From Endomicrobium sp. (lineage in GTDB: Bacteria > Elusimicrobiota > Endomicrobiia > Endomicrobiales > Endomicrobiaceae), in NCBI GenBank assembly GCA_031290625.1, contig JAITND010000016.1, forward strand, positions 1 through 39,334: a stretch of 39,334 nt of DNA. Reading direction: 5' to 3'. Below the pieces are notes generated by a model. The model saw nothing but the letters and a program-made list of their open reading frames with translations. It was not told the DNA's origin and made no database searches. A program made the position numbers and the translations under genes. Below are positions 1 to 7,483 of this stretch, piece by piece (the stretch's first letter is position 1; every line of letters begins with the position of its first letter).

Positions 1-506
1 TTCTATACCTCTTTGAGCTTGTATACTTTCGTTATAACAATGTTTTATTTCCTTCATTTCAATAGCAATATCGGCGACGCTAAGCAAACTCTAAGGAGCG
101 ATTCTTCCGGTTACGACAATATTTGACTTCCGGGATAATTGTTTTAAAAGAGCTAAGAATTGTCTTTCATTTATAAATTTATCGCGTAAAGCTATATTAA
201 ATTCTTCCAAAACTATTAAATCGTACTCTTTAGGACTAACAGACGATGATTTTACTTTATCCATAGCTAAACAACAGTCGCTTTTTGCGTCTTTGACGCT
301 TACGTTTTTAAATAGATACGGGTGTTTTTTGGCAAACGAAAAAAATCCAAATTGCCTAGGATTGACAAAATTTTCTGTTCGCTGTAAAACTCCTCTCCCT
401 TAAATAATTGTTTCAGGCAAACTTTAAAACCTTGCCCTAATGAACGAATTATTTATCCTATAGCCGCCGTTGTTTTACCTTTTCCGCTACCAGTATTTAC
501 AATCAT
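1..506 (-). pseudogene. cobO: Cob(I)yrinic acid a,c-diamide adenosyltransferase (CobO/BtuR type), broken
   Basis: In the intact family this enzyme transfers the adenosyl group of ATP to corrinoid cobalt. The Walker A stretch NTGSGKGKTTAA is readable just after the likely ATG at 506. Later segments match the family in another frame (KNVSVKDAKSDC, then YDLIVLEEFNIAL, then VVTGRIAP), ending at EIKHCYNESIQAQRGIE by the window edge, so the last residues may lie outside. There are three lesions: an in-frame TAA at 453-455 right after the P-loop, a frameshift at the seven-base homopolymer 339-345, and an in-frame TAG at 91-93. Two nonsense codons plus a frameshift make this a true pseudogene. It lies directly downstream of a broken FTR-rubredoxin gene. 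Identification is firm from the P-loop and the C-terminal pattern. Confidence 0.85.
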
Positions 507-589
507 CAAAATAGAAAACCCGCCTTCATTTAAGAGAAAGCAGATTTTTCGTAACAAAACACAGTTACGTCAATAATATGCTTTTGTCT

Positions 590-1080
590 CTATTTTATTT
601 CCTTAAACATTTCTTTGGTCGCGCCGCATTTAGGACAACTTTCAGGAGGCTCGCTTCTTAAACGCTCATATCCGCATATCTCGCATTTCCATTTTTTATC
701 GGAAGTTTTTTTGCGCTTGGGTTAGAATAATCTATGCCGAACAGTTTGTCTTTTGGTCTGCTTTCAGGAATGGGACTCGTCTCTTTTTTACCCTCGTACG
801 CATCTTTAGATACGTATAAAGCGCAAAAGCCCGAACCGTATTTTTTTATATCGTTTTCCATGTATCTGCAGGGACAGATTAAATATGAATCCAAACCATA
901 AACGCTAGTTGAAAGCCTGCGCGGACACGAGGCGTATCCATAGCGTTTTAAATTAACGCAAAGATTCTTTAACAGCTCATTTACAAAAACAGAATTTTTA
1001 TTAAAATAATATCCTTTCGCTCGGGCGTTTTTTTTAAGATAAGCTATCAACTCTTCGTTAACGTTTATCCTTGTATTCAC
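590..1080 (-). pseudogene. Ferredoxin-thioredoxin reductase catalytic domain fused to rubredoxin domain, frameshifted
   Basis: Residues 1-110 form an FTR beta-like domain (YGYASCPRR, then ICPCRYM, then GFCALYVS). A C-terminal rubredoxin-type zinc/iron knuckle (KCEICGYE, then SCPKCGATKEMF) continues in another frame to TAG at 590-592. The shift sits at a run of seven A on the coding strand (706-712). One added A, or a -1 slip on A_AAA_AAA, joins the two domains. The usual cysteine motifs are CPC, CPC and CxC. Here motif 1 reads CPR and motif 3 reads GFC, so two of six expected cysteines are missing. The GTG start at 1080 overlaps the stop of the upstream glutaredoxin gene by four bases (GTGA). 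Such FTR proteins commonly pair with a glutaredoxin. I read it as a decaying gene; slippage rescue is possible but the cysteine losses argue against activity. Confidence 0.8.
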
Positions 1081-1356
1081 GCCAGCGCATCTTTTATTGC
1101 CTCAGGCTGGAAGCCGCCAATTGTTTTTGTTTTATTGATCACCATTGTAGGGAAACATCCCTGCGGATTTACTAACAACAACTCTTTCATAACTTTGTCT
1201 TGCTCGGCGCTTCCAAGTAAGTCAACGTCAACGTAATCGTATTTAATTCCCATGTCGACTAAAAGACGCTTTGTTTTTTTTACACCACACGTAAGTACTT
1301 AAAGTGTAAAGAAAAACCGAGTTCTTATCATTTTTCCTATCAACATAATTTATCAT
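1077..1356 (-). pseudogene. Glutaredoxin/thioredoxin-like small redox protein, frameshifted
   Basis: The ATG at 1356 has GGAG seven bases upstream. The start reads VFLYTLSTYVWCKK, where the family normally has STCVWCKK, so the first active-site cysteine is tyrosine (TAC at 1291-1293). A run of eight bases at 1274-1281 throws the frame. In the shifted frame the thioredoxin fold continues (LLVDMGIKYDYVDVDLL, then the cis-Pro stretch CFPTMVIN, then GGFQPEAIKDALA) to TGA at 1077-1079. Removing one base from the homopolymer would restore one protein of about 90 residues. It was probably the electron carrier partner of the downstream FTR-rubredoxin protein, with which it overlaps. Both genes have a homopolymer shift and a lost catalytic cysteine. 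Confidence 0.8.
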
Positions 1357-1440
1357 TTTAATCTCCTATCGCCGTAAAAATATATACGACTCAGATATAA
1401 AATATACGATTACCGCGTAAATTTAACCAAATTTTAATTT

Positions 1441-2133
1441 CTATATCAAATTATGTTCTTTAAAGCTAAAATAATCGTTATTTGAAACTATTATATGGTC
1501 TAAAAGAAGAACTTCTATCGCTTCTAATGCTTTCTTTACTGAAATTGTCGCGGCAATATCGCTTTGAGAAGGACTTAACGTTCCACCTGGGTGATTATGA
1601 GCTATTATTATAGAAGCTGCTTTATTGTTTAAAGCTATTTCCGCTATTTTTCTTGGTATGAGGAAAGATTTATTTACCGTGCCGCTTTCAAGCTCTTTGT
1701 AAAATATTACTCTGTTTCCAGAATCCAGCGTTAAAACATAAACTTTTTCTATTTTTTCTCCGCTTAAAGAGGAAATTAGAAAATCTTTCACTCTATCTGG
1801 AGAGTTTATTTCTTTTTGTCGTTTTACAGCGAGAGAAAGATATAAAGAGGATAGTTTTCTTAAAAATAGTAAAAATCCTGCGGAATAATCCGATAAATTT
1901 TTTATCTTTTTTAAATCGTTTATATCGGCATCTAAAACTTGTTTTAGACTGCCAAATTCTTGTATCAACGCTTTAGCTTGAGGCTTTACGTCTCTTCTGG
2001 GAATTACGTACGTAAGAACCAGTTCCAAAATTTCATAATCGGCAAGACCTTTAAAACCCGTTTCTAAAAACCTATTCCTGAGTCTATTTCTATGTCCGAT
2101 GTAGTGAGGTTTTGACTTTTTTTTAAATATCAA
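1441..2133 (-). CDS. radC: RadC/JAB-domain protein (UPF0758)
   Basis: This 230-residue protein has an N-terminal helix-hairpin-helix region (RNRFLETGFKGLADYEILELVL) and a C-terminal JAMM/MPN metalloprotease-like domain. The JAMM motif HNHPGGTLSPSQSD supplies two histidines and an aspartate for zinc, near residues 179-192. RadC was named for DNA repair, but its molecular role is still unsettled, so the name reports family only. The start codon appears to be TTG at 2133 with AAGG shortly upstream; no ATG lies at the expected N-terminus. It follows the release-factor-like gene by 37 bases and is the last intact gene of the long co-directional run. Length and motifs look normal. Confidence 0.9.
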   Translation of the reverse strand: MIFKKKSKPHYIGHRNRLRNRFLETGFKGLADYEILELVLTYVIPRRDVKPQAKALIQEFGSLKQVLDADINDLKKIKNLSDYSAGFLLFLRKLSSLYLSLAVKRQKEINSPDRVKDFLISSLSGEKIEKVYVLTLDSGNRVIFYKELESGTVNKSFLIPRKIAEIALNNKAASIIIAHNHPGGTLSPSQSDIAATISVKKALEAIEVLLLDHIIVSNNDYFSFKEHNLI

Positions 2134-2170
2134 TAGTTTACCTTTTCTCGGATTTCTTTTTTATGAGACG

Positions 2171-2535
2171 TTATTTTTTTATTCCTAAAAAATTTTTCTT
2201 TTGCTCGTTTTGAACGCTTTTTTTCCGATTGCGTATTTTTTCTATCATTTGACGCTTTTTTGACAGTTCGCCGAGAATCTTTTCTTCTATCTTTCCAGCA
2301 AGCAATCGTCTTGCCAAAAATCTGTTTAATCCTTGCGTTCTTTCGCAATGGTTTACTTCCGCGCCAGTAGGCAAATGCTTTAAATAGACGACCGTAGACG
2401 CTTTATTGACATTCTGTCCGCCTTTGCTCGGCAAACGTACAAATTTTTTTCAATATCCGACTCTTTTATCGCATAACGTTCAAAAATTTTACCTACTTCA
2501 GCCTGTTTTTTTAAACTCGCGCCAAAATCTATCAT
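2171..2535 (-). pseudogene. Short peptide-chain-release-factor-like protein (RF-1 domain, GGQ), frameshifted
   Basis: The core reads KGGQNVNKASTVVYLKHLPTG with a lysine/arginine-rich tail. This matches the short release-factor-like family (ArfB/C12orf65 style) that hydrolyses peptidyl-tRNA on stalled ribosomes with the GGQ loop. The ORF track gives only 87 residues from an internal Met. The real N-terminus starts at ATG 2535, overlapping the HAD gene stop as ATGA, and runs MIDFGASLKKQAEVGKIF before a seven-A coding-strand run (2444-2450), where the frame shifts by one. With one more A it would read as one protein of about 121 residues. The GGQ and basic tail are intact, so this may be recent, slippage-rescued or a sequencing artefact. 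The overlapping 2130-2348 ORF is a shadow. Confidence 0.72.
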
Positions 2536-3146
2536 ATTAAAACCTTTTCTTCTTTAAGTTTTCTTACGAATTCATAAGGTTTAACAAACAAGCAAGCATT
2601 GATTCCGTTTCTCGCAGCAGCTTTAATATTTTCTTCCATATCGTCGGTAAAAAATATTTCCGAAGGCAAAATACCATAATGACTTATTAACTTTTTATAA
2701 ATTTTGTCTTCCGGCTTTCTCAAATGCATTTTATAAGAAAGAAAAAAATCATTAAAAAGAGCAAACACCTCGGGATAACGATCTTTCAAATAATTAAAAT
2801 GCAGCTCATTTGTATTTGACAGTATTGCAAGTTTATATTTACCTGCAAGCATAACTATCAATTCTATTGTTTCAGGCATGGGTTCAAAAATATTATTCCA
2901 GTGAAAAGAAAACTCATTATACGTCCCACTATATTCAGTTCGTTTAGCCAAAATATCATAGAAATCAAAAGAAGAAATATTGCCTTTTTCATAAGAATAC
3001 GCAAATTCAGAATACGTAGGAATCAGCTCGTTAAAATTAGCTATTTTGCGGTTAGGAATTTTTTGGACATAGGCTTTGACAAATTTCATTAAATCAAATC
3101 TGAATATAACATTGCCCAAATCAAATACAATAACTTTTGCAGACAT
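2532..3146 (-). CDS. HAD-superfamily phosphatase, YihX-like (glucose-1-phosphate phosphatase family)
   Basis: The haloacid dehalogenase fold is clear: motif I FDLGNVIFRFD, motif II ILSNTNELH, motif III lysine in LRKPEDKIY, and motif IV FFTDDMEENI. The DLGNV form of motif I, the SNTN motif and the RYPEVFALF region closely resemble E. coli YihX, an alpha-D-glucose-1-phosphate phosphatase; the substrate here is inferred. I prefer the start MSAKVIVF at 3146, one base after the phoU stop. The longer ORF start at 3179 would overlap phoU and adds no family sequence. That gives 204 residues, normal for the family. Translation is probably coupled to phoU, as no strong Shine-Dalgarno is visible. Confidence 0.85.
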   Translation of the reverse strand: MSAKVIVFDLGNVIFRFDLMKFVKAYVQKIPNRKIANFNELIPTYSEFAYSYEKGNISSFDFYDILAKRTEYSGTYNEFSFHWNNIFEPMPETIELIVMLAGKYKLAILSNTNELHFNYLKDRYPEVFALFNDFFLSYKMHLRKPEDKIYKKLISHYGILPSEIFFTDDMEENIKAAARNGINACLFVKPYEFVRKLKEEKVLI

Positions 3147-3147
3147 G

Positions 3148-3807
3148 CTAAGCTCTCGGGTGGCGAATATCCTTGCCATGCACCATAAAAATTACATCTT
3201 CGCAAATGTTAGTCGCGTGATCGCCAAGCCGTTCTATGCTTTTAGCTATAAACATCAAGTCCGTTGCCAGTTGAATAGTATCCGAATCAGGCAATTTAAT
3301 CATCACTGTTTTCAATTCGCTTATAATTGCGTCTCTTAAACCGTCTACTTCGTTATCTTTAGATAAAACAGACATGGCTAAATCAGAATCGCTAGTATTA
3401 AAAGATTTTATACAATCTATAATCATACTTTGAACAATCCCTATCATCTTTGGAATATTGACGAGAGGCTTGACTTCAGGATACTTTATTAAATCTAAAG
3501 ACATCTTGGCTATGTTTAAAGACTCGTCTCCCATTCTCTCTAAATCGCTGTTGATTCGCATTGCCGAAGTTATAAATCTTAAATCCGCTCCCGCCGGTTG
3601 GTTTAAAGCTATAAGTTTTAAACATTTATCGTCAATAACTATTTCCTGAATATTAACTTCTTTTTCCAAAGAAAGAACCGTATCTATTTGATTGGGATCT
3701 CTGGAAACAAGCTCGTTAGTCGCCGCTTGTATCATTTTTTGAACAAGACCCGCCATATCAAGAAGATGATTTTGTAAGTTGCTCATTTCAACGTCAAAGC
3801 GCCGCAT
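3148..3807 (-). CDS. phoU: Phosphate transport system regulator PhoU
   Basis: This is a 219-residue protein of two repeated three-helix bundles. Each bundle carries the metal-binding signature: ERMGDESLNIAK in the first and ERLGDHATNICEDV in the second. PhoU normally links the Pst transporter to the PhoR histidine kinase and represses phosphate uptake. The chosen start MRRFDVEMSNL at 3807 has a strong AAGGAGG nine bases upstream. The ORF-track start at 3897 lies inside pstB and is rejected. It follows pstB by 13 bases. No phoR, phoB, pstS, pstC or pstA lies in this window, so its partners must be elsewhere or lost. The sequence itself looks intact. Confidence 0.93.
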   Translation of the reverse strand: MRRFDVEMSNLQNHLLDMAGLVQKMIQAATNELVSRDPNQIDTVLSLEKEVNIQEIVIDDKCLKLIALNQPAGADLRFITSAMRINSDLERMGDESLNIAKMSLDLIKYPEVKPLVNIPKMIGIVQSMIIDCIKSFNTSDSDLAMSVLSKDNEVDGLRDAIISELKTVMIKLPDSDTIQLATDLMFIAKSIERLGDHATNICEDVIFMVHGKDIRHPRA

Positions 3808-3820
3808 ACCGGGTGCCTCC

Positions 3821-4576
3821 TTAACCAAATCTGCCGCTGACATAATCGTCAGTCTCTTTTCTTGAGGGATTAGTAAATATTTTCTCAGTTTTATCAAACT
3901 CTATAAGCCTACCCATAAACATAAAAGCCGTCTCTTGCGAAACTCTGGCCGCTTGCTGCATATTGTGCGTTACTATTACTATCGTATAATTCTCTTTAAG
4001 CTTAATAATCAACTCTTCAATATTTCTCGTGGCAACGGGATCGAGAGACGAACACGGCTCATCAAGAAGAATAATACGCGGAGCTATAGCAATAACCCTT
4101 GCTATACAAAGCCTCTGTTGCTGTTCCAAAGTTAAAGATAACGCCGACTTACGAAGCTTATCTTTTATATCGTTCCATAACAAAACGGCTTTTAAACTTT
4201 TTTCTACTGTTTCATTTATAACGTCTTTATCCGAAGCTATTCTGTTTACTTTAAGACCAAAAGCCACATTTTCGTGAATTGAAATTGGAAAAGGATTAGG
4301 TCTTTGGAAAACCATTCCTACGTTTTTCCTTAATATATCTACATCGGTGTCTTCAGCGTAAATATTACGATTAGAAATATTTATTTCACCGACGGTATGA
4401 ACATCGTCTATTGTGTCATTAATTCTGTTTATAGACCTCAATAGCGTGGATTTCCCGCACCCTGAAGGACCTATCATGGCAGTTACGCGGTTTTCCCCTA
4501 TGCTTATGTTAATATCTTTAAGCGCATGAAAATCAGAATAATACAGATTAAAATTTTTTATTTCTATTATGGACAT
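3821..4576 (-). CDS. pstB: Phosphate ABC transporter ATP-binding protein PstB, altered signature motif
   Basis: The ATPase subunit of the Pst phosphate importer is recognisable throughout: Walker A GPSGCGKST near residue 35, Q-loop VFQRPNPFP, Walker B IILLDEPCSSLDP, H-loop VTHNMQQAARV and the typical PstB end SGRFG. The length of 251 residues is normal. The ABC signature, LSGGQQQRLCIARAL in the family, reads LTLEQQQRLCIARVI, so both glycines are gone. The coding sequence there is unambiguous and in frame. Those residues contact ATP across the dimer, so transport ATPase activity should be impaired. The start MSIIEIKNF at 4576 follows GGAGTAG; the ORF start at 4612 is too long. PstSCA are absent here. 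Confidence 0.9.
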   Translation of the reverse strand: MSIIEIKNFNLYYSDFHALKDINISIGENRVTAMIGPSGCGKSTLLRSINRINDTIDDVHTVGEINISNRNIYAEDTDVDILRKNVGMVFQRPNPFPISIHENVAFGLKVNRIASDKDVINETVEKSLKAVLLWNDIKDKLRKSALSLTLEQQQRLCIARVIAIAPRIILLDEPCSSLDPVATRNIEELIIKLKENYTIVIVTHNMQQAARVSQETAFMFMGRLIEFDKTEKIFTNPSRKETDDYVSGRFG

Positions 4577-4615
4577 AACAAAACTACTCCTAACCTTTGC
4601 AATAACAAACAAAGA

Positions 4616-5551
4616 TTAAAACCGCATATTTTTTAAAATATTTAAAGCAAGCTCTACCGAGTCTCTACCCTGTTCTCCTGAAACAGCGGGCTTTTTGCCT
4701 TCTATAACGCTGCTTATGAAGTTGTCCAATTCATAAAAAAGCGGCTCATTTGGCGGGAGTTTGGGTTTCTTTACATCTATATCAAAAAGCGACGCAATTT
4801 TTTCTCTTCCCTCTTTTTTTACATAAACTTTAAGATTTTTTCCAGCATAGTCTATTGAAACATAACTATCAGGCTGAAAAATCCTTATCTTCCTATACTT
4901 TTCCATAGAAACTCTGCTTGCAGAAACATCCGCCACACAACCGCCGGCATATCTTAATCTAACCTTAGCAATATCCTCAGTATCTGATAGAATTTTGGCT
5001 CCGTGAGCTTCCAAAGATACAACTTTATCTTTAACAAGATAAAACAATATGTCCAGGTCGTGTATCATCAAGTCTAAAACCACGCCGATATGATTAGTTC
5101 TTGGATCGTATGGTCCAAGCCTGTTAACCTCAATAAACTTAGGGCTGCTGATAAATGGAACGGCAGCTATAATTGCAGGATTAAATCTTTCAACATGACC
5201 GACTTGTAGAACTAAATTTCTAGATTTTGCTATTTCTATAAGTTCTTCCGCCTCAGCAACGTTTAAAGTAAAAGGTTTTTCCACCAAACAATGAACGCCG
5301 CTTTGTAGAAGAGGTTTTGCAACTTGATAGTGATACGGCGTCGGAACGGATATAACTGCAGCGTCGACGTCTCCGACAAGCTCATTAAAATCCGTTAAGT
5401 AATTTGTTTTGTTTGCTTTTGCTATTTTTTCAGCTCTTTCGGCGTCGGCATCTACAACAAATTCAAGTTTTGAATCATGGCGCTCCCCCAAAATTCTGGC
5501 GTGGTGTCGTCCTAGAGAGCCAACTCCTATTACCGCGGTCCTTATACTCAT
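4616..5551 (-). CDS. gnnA: Gfo/Idh/MocA oxidoreductase, probable UDP-GlcNAc 3-dehydrogenase (GnnA-like)
   Basis: This 311-residue protein has an N-terminal Rossmann fold (GVGSLGRHHARIL, residues 8-20), the family EKP motif in HCLVEKPFTL, and a catalytic-region histidine in LDLMIHDLDI. GnnA oxidises the 3-OH of UDP-GlcNAc with NAD, so that GnnB can install an amino group. It overlaps the aminotransferase gene by four bases (ATGA) and follows lpxA and lpxI, the same neighbourhood as gnnA/gnnB in organisms making 3-amino lipid A. Related Gfo/Idh genes also sit beside lpxI/lpxB in other Gram-negatives without proof of this reaction. The family call is sure; the substrate is inferred from context. 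Confidence 0.78.
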   Translation of the reverse strand: MSIRTAVIGVGSLGRHHARILGERHDSKLEFVVDADAERAEKIAKANKTNYLTDFNELVGDVDAAVISVPTPYHYQVAKPLLQSGVHCLVEKPFTLNVAEAEELIEIAKSRNLVLQVGHVERFNPAIIAAVPFISSPKFIEVNRLGPYDPRTNHIGVVLDLMIHDLDILFYLVKDKVVSLEAHGAKILSDTEDIAKVRLRYAGGCVADVSASRVSMEKYRKIRIFQPDSYVSIDYAGKNLKVYVKKEGREKIASLFDIDVKKPKLPPNEPLFYELDNFISSVIEGKKPAVSGEQGRDSVELALNILKNMRF

Positions 5552-6642
5552 TTTTTATAACTCTTTACTACTTTAATTATTTCGTCGACTTCCGCCGCTA
5601 AAAGCGACGGGTGGACAGGAAGAGACGCAACTTCCATCGCGGCTTTTTCAGCTTCTTTACAAAGACCAGATTTATATCCGAGTTTTTTATAAAGCGGCTG
5701 CTTATATATTACGCAAGGATAATAAACTCCGCTTCCTACGCCTTTATCAGCAAGATGCTTCATAAAACTCTCTCTTTCCTTTGAAGAAATTCTTACCGTA
5801 TATTGATGAAAAACATGCCTGCAATTTTCAGGAATATAAGGAGTTTGCAAAAACTCTAAATCTTTAAAAGCTTCATTGTATTTTTTTGCATTCGCTATTC
5901 TTTTTTCAATCCAACTTTCAAGCTGTTCAAGTTGAGCTATGCCTATAGCCGCAGCTAAGTTTGTCAGTCTGAAATTATATCCTAAAACTGTATGCGTAGA
6001 ACGCCCTTCTCTGCCATGGTTTATAATTTGCCTGCCGTATTTATCGGCTTTTGCGTCGTTTGTAAGAACTATTCCTCCTTCTCCGGTCATCATATTCTTT
6101 GTCGCATAAAAAGAAAACGCCGCAGCATTGCCAAAAGATCCCGCTTTTTTATTTTTAAATTCCGCTCCATGCGACTGGCAAGCGTCTTCTACAAGCTTAA
6201 ATTTATATTTCTTTTTCAACTTTACAATCGCGTCCATATTGCAAGTAAGCCCGTACAAATGCACTATTACGGCAGCTTTAACATTCTTTTCTTTTTTTAA
6301 CGTCTCTTCCAATTTAATAGGATCTATGTTAAAGGTTTTCGGATCAATGTCTACAAAAATTGGTTTTGCTCCGCAAAAAAGAATGGAGTTGGCAGTAGCT
6401 ATAAAAGTAAAAGGAGTAGTAATTACCTTGTCGCCGGGCTTAACGCCAAACATCAAAAGCGCCGTATGGATAGACGTAGTTCCGTTAGCGTTAGCTATGC
6501 CAAATTTAGCGCCGCAATAGTCTGCAAAAGATTGCTCAAATTGGGACACGTATTTGCCGCTCGCTAAAATTCTTGAATTCAAAACGTCATTTACCAACCG
6601 TCTTTCTCTCTCTCCGATAATCGGACAAGCAACATTTATCAT
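5548..6642 (-). CDS. gnnB: DegT/DnrJ/EryC1 PLP aminotransferase, probable GnnB-like
   Basis: This 364-residue fold-type I sugar aminotransferase carries the PLP-binding motifs VEDACQSHGAEF and the Schiff-base lysine in SFYATKNMMTGEGG. The start (MINVACPIIGERE) and end are typical of the DegT family. GnnB transaminates the 3-keto product of GnnA with glutamate to give UDP-GlcNAc3N, which LpxA then N-acylates. It overlaps gnnA and lies 17 bases after lpxI, inside the lipid A block. Other DegT enzymes act on O-antigen sugars such as QuiNAc4N, so the exact substrate could differ. No glycosyltransferases or O-antigen genes flank it, which favours the lipid A role. Confidence 0.78.
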   Translation of the reverse strand: MINVACPIIGERERRLVNDVLNSRILASGKYVSQFEQSFADYCGAKFGIANANGTTSIHTALLMFGVKPGDKVITTPFTFIATANSILFCGAKPIFVDIDPKTFNIDPIKLEETLKKEKNVKAAVIVHLYGLTCNMDAIVKLKKKYKFKLVEDACQSHGAEFKNKKAGSFGNAAAFSFYATKNMMTGEGGIVLTNDAKADKYGRQIINHGREGRSTHTVLGYNFRLTNLAAAIGIAQLEQLESWIEKRIANAKKYNEAFKDLEFLQTPYIPENCRHVFHQYTVRISSKERESFMKHLADKGVGSGVYYPCVIYKQPLYKKLGYKSGLCKEAEKAAMEVASLPVHPSLLAAEVDEIIKVVKSYKK

Positions 6643-6659
6643 TTTTTACCTCTGTTATT

Positions 6660-7460
6660 TTATATTCCAATTATAGTCGTACCGAGCTTTTTCGCTTTTT
6701 CTATCGCTTCATCTTTATCCAACATCAAAGTAACGCCGGACTCTATCGCTATCGCTCTTACTTTGTTTTCTTTTAAAGTATTAATTGTGTTAAGCCCTAT
6801 AACGGGAACATCAAACCTAAAATCTTGATTTGGCTTTGCAACTTTAACAACTATAGAATTCGCTCCTCCAAGAGCATACGCTCTTTTAATACATTCATCC
6901 GTCCCTTCTACAGATTCCACTGCAAGAACAGACTTATCTTTCACAACAACAGTCTGACCTATATCAAACCCTGAAATATCTTTAGCTATCTTATATCCAA
7001 ACTCTACGTCTTTATTTTCATCTGAAGAAAGCTTCTTTCCGGCTATCAAACCTTTTGGAGCAAGCAAATGTTTTAGATAGGCGTGAGATACTATAAGATG
7101 CATTCCGTCCTTTTCAAATTCGTCGGCAATTGTTTTTAGGATTGTATCCGTTTTCTTATTTATCAAACTTCCCATTACTTTAATAGCGCGAAAGTCCATG
7201 CTTATAGCAGAATAAATTTTTACGTGTTTAACTTGACCCGCCGTTATAACAGTTTTTACATTTTCGCTTTTTAGAGCATCTATAATTTTTTGAAACTTTC
7301 CTACTGAAAGCCAATATGTTTTATCGCAGATTTTTTCCAAATCAGAATCGGCTTCTTCTTTTAGAGCAATGCAAATTACTCTATCGCCGCTTCTTTTTAT
7401 TTCTTCGGCAACCAAAAACGGAAATCTGTTGTTTCCTGCTATCAAGCCTATATTTTCCAC
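6660..7460 (-). CDS. lpxI: UDP-2,3-diacylglucosamine pyrophosphatase LpxI
   Basis: This 266-residue LpxI (DUF1009) protein starts GLIAGNNRFPFLVAEE. The conserved middle AGQVKHVKIY and the C-terminal RFDVPVIGLNTI, which holds the proposed catalytic aspartate, are all present. LpxI hydrolyses UDP-2,3-diacyl-GlcN to 2,3-diacyl-GlcN-1-phosphate (lipid X) and replaces the unrelated LpxH in many non-enterobacterial lineages. It sits 23 bases after the second lpxA. In many genomes lpxB follows, but here gnnB, gnnA and pstB follow and no lpxB is present in the window. Length and sequence look intact. Confidence 0.93.
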   Translation of the reverse strand: MENIGLIAGNNRFPFLVAEEIKRSGDRVICIALKEEADSDLEKICDKTYWLSVGKFQKIIDALKSENVKTVITAGQVKHVKIYSAISMDFRAIKVMGSLINKKTDTILKTIADEFEKDGMHLIVSHAYLKHLLAPKGLIAGKKLSSDENKDVEFGYKIAKDISGFDIGQTVVVKDKSVLAVESVEGTDECIKRAYALGGANSIVVKVAKPNQDFRFDVPVIGLNTINTLKENKVRAIAIESGVTLMLDKDEAIEKAKKLGTTIIGI

Positions 7461-7483
7461 TATCGTAATAACTCCTTAAAAAA

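Noticed and set aside
339-345. Programmed -1 frameshift in cobO (U-UUU-UUU in correct phase)
   Set aside because: The same gene has two in-frame stop codons, so frameshifting could not give a functional protein.
2130-2348. 72-residue lysine/arginine-rich ORF
   Set aside because: It is another frame over the tail of the release-factor-like gene; its basic composition comes from A-rich codons read out of frame.
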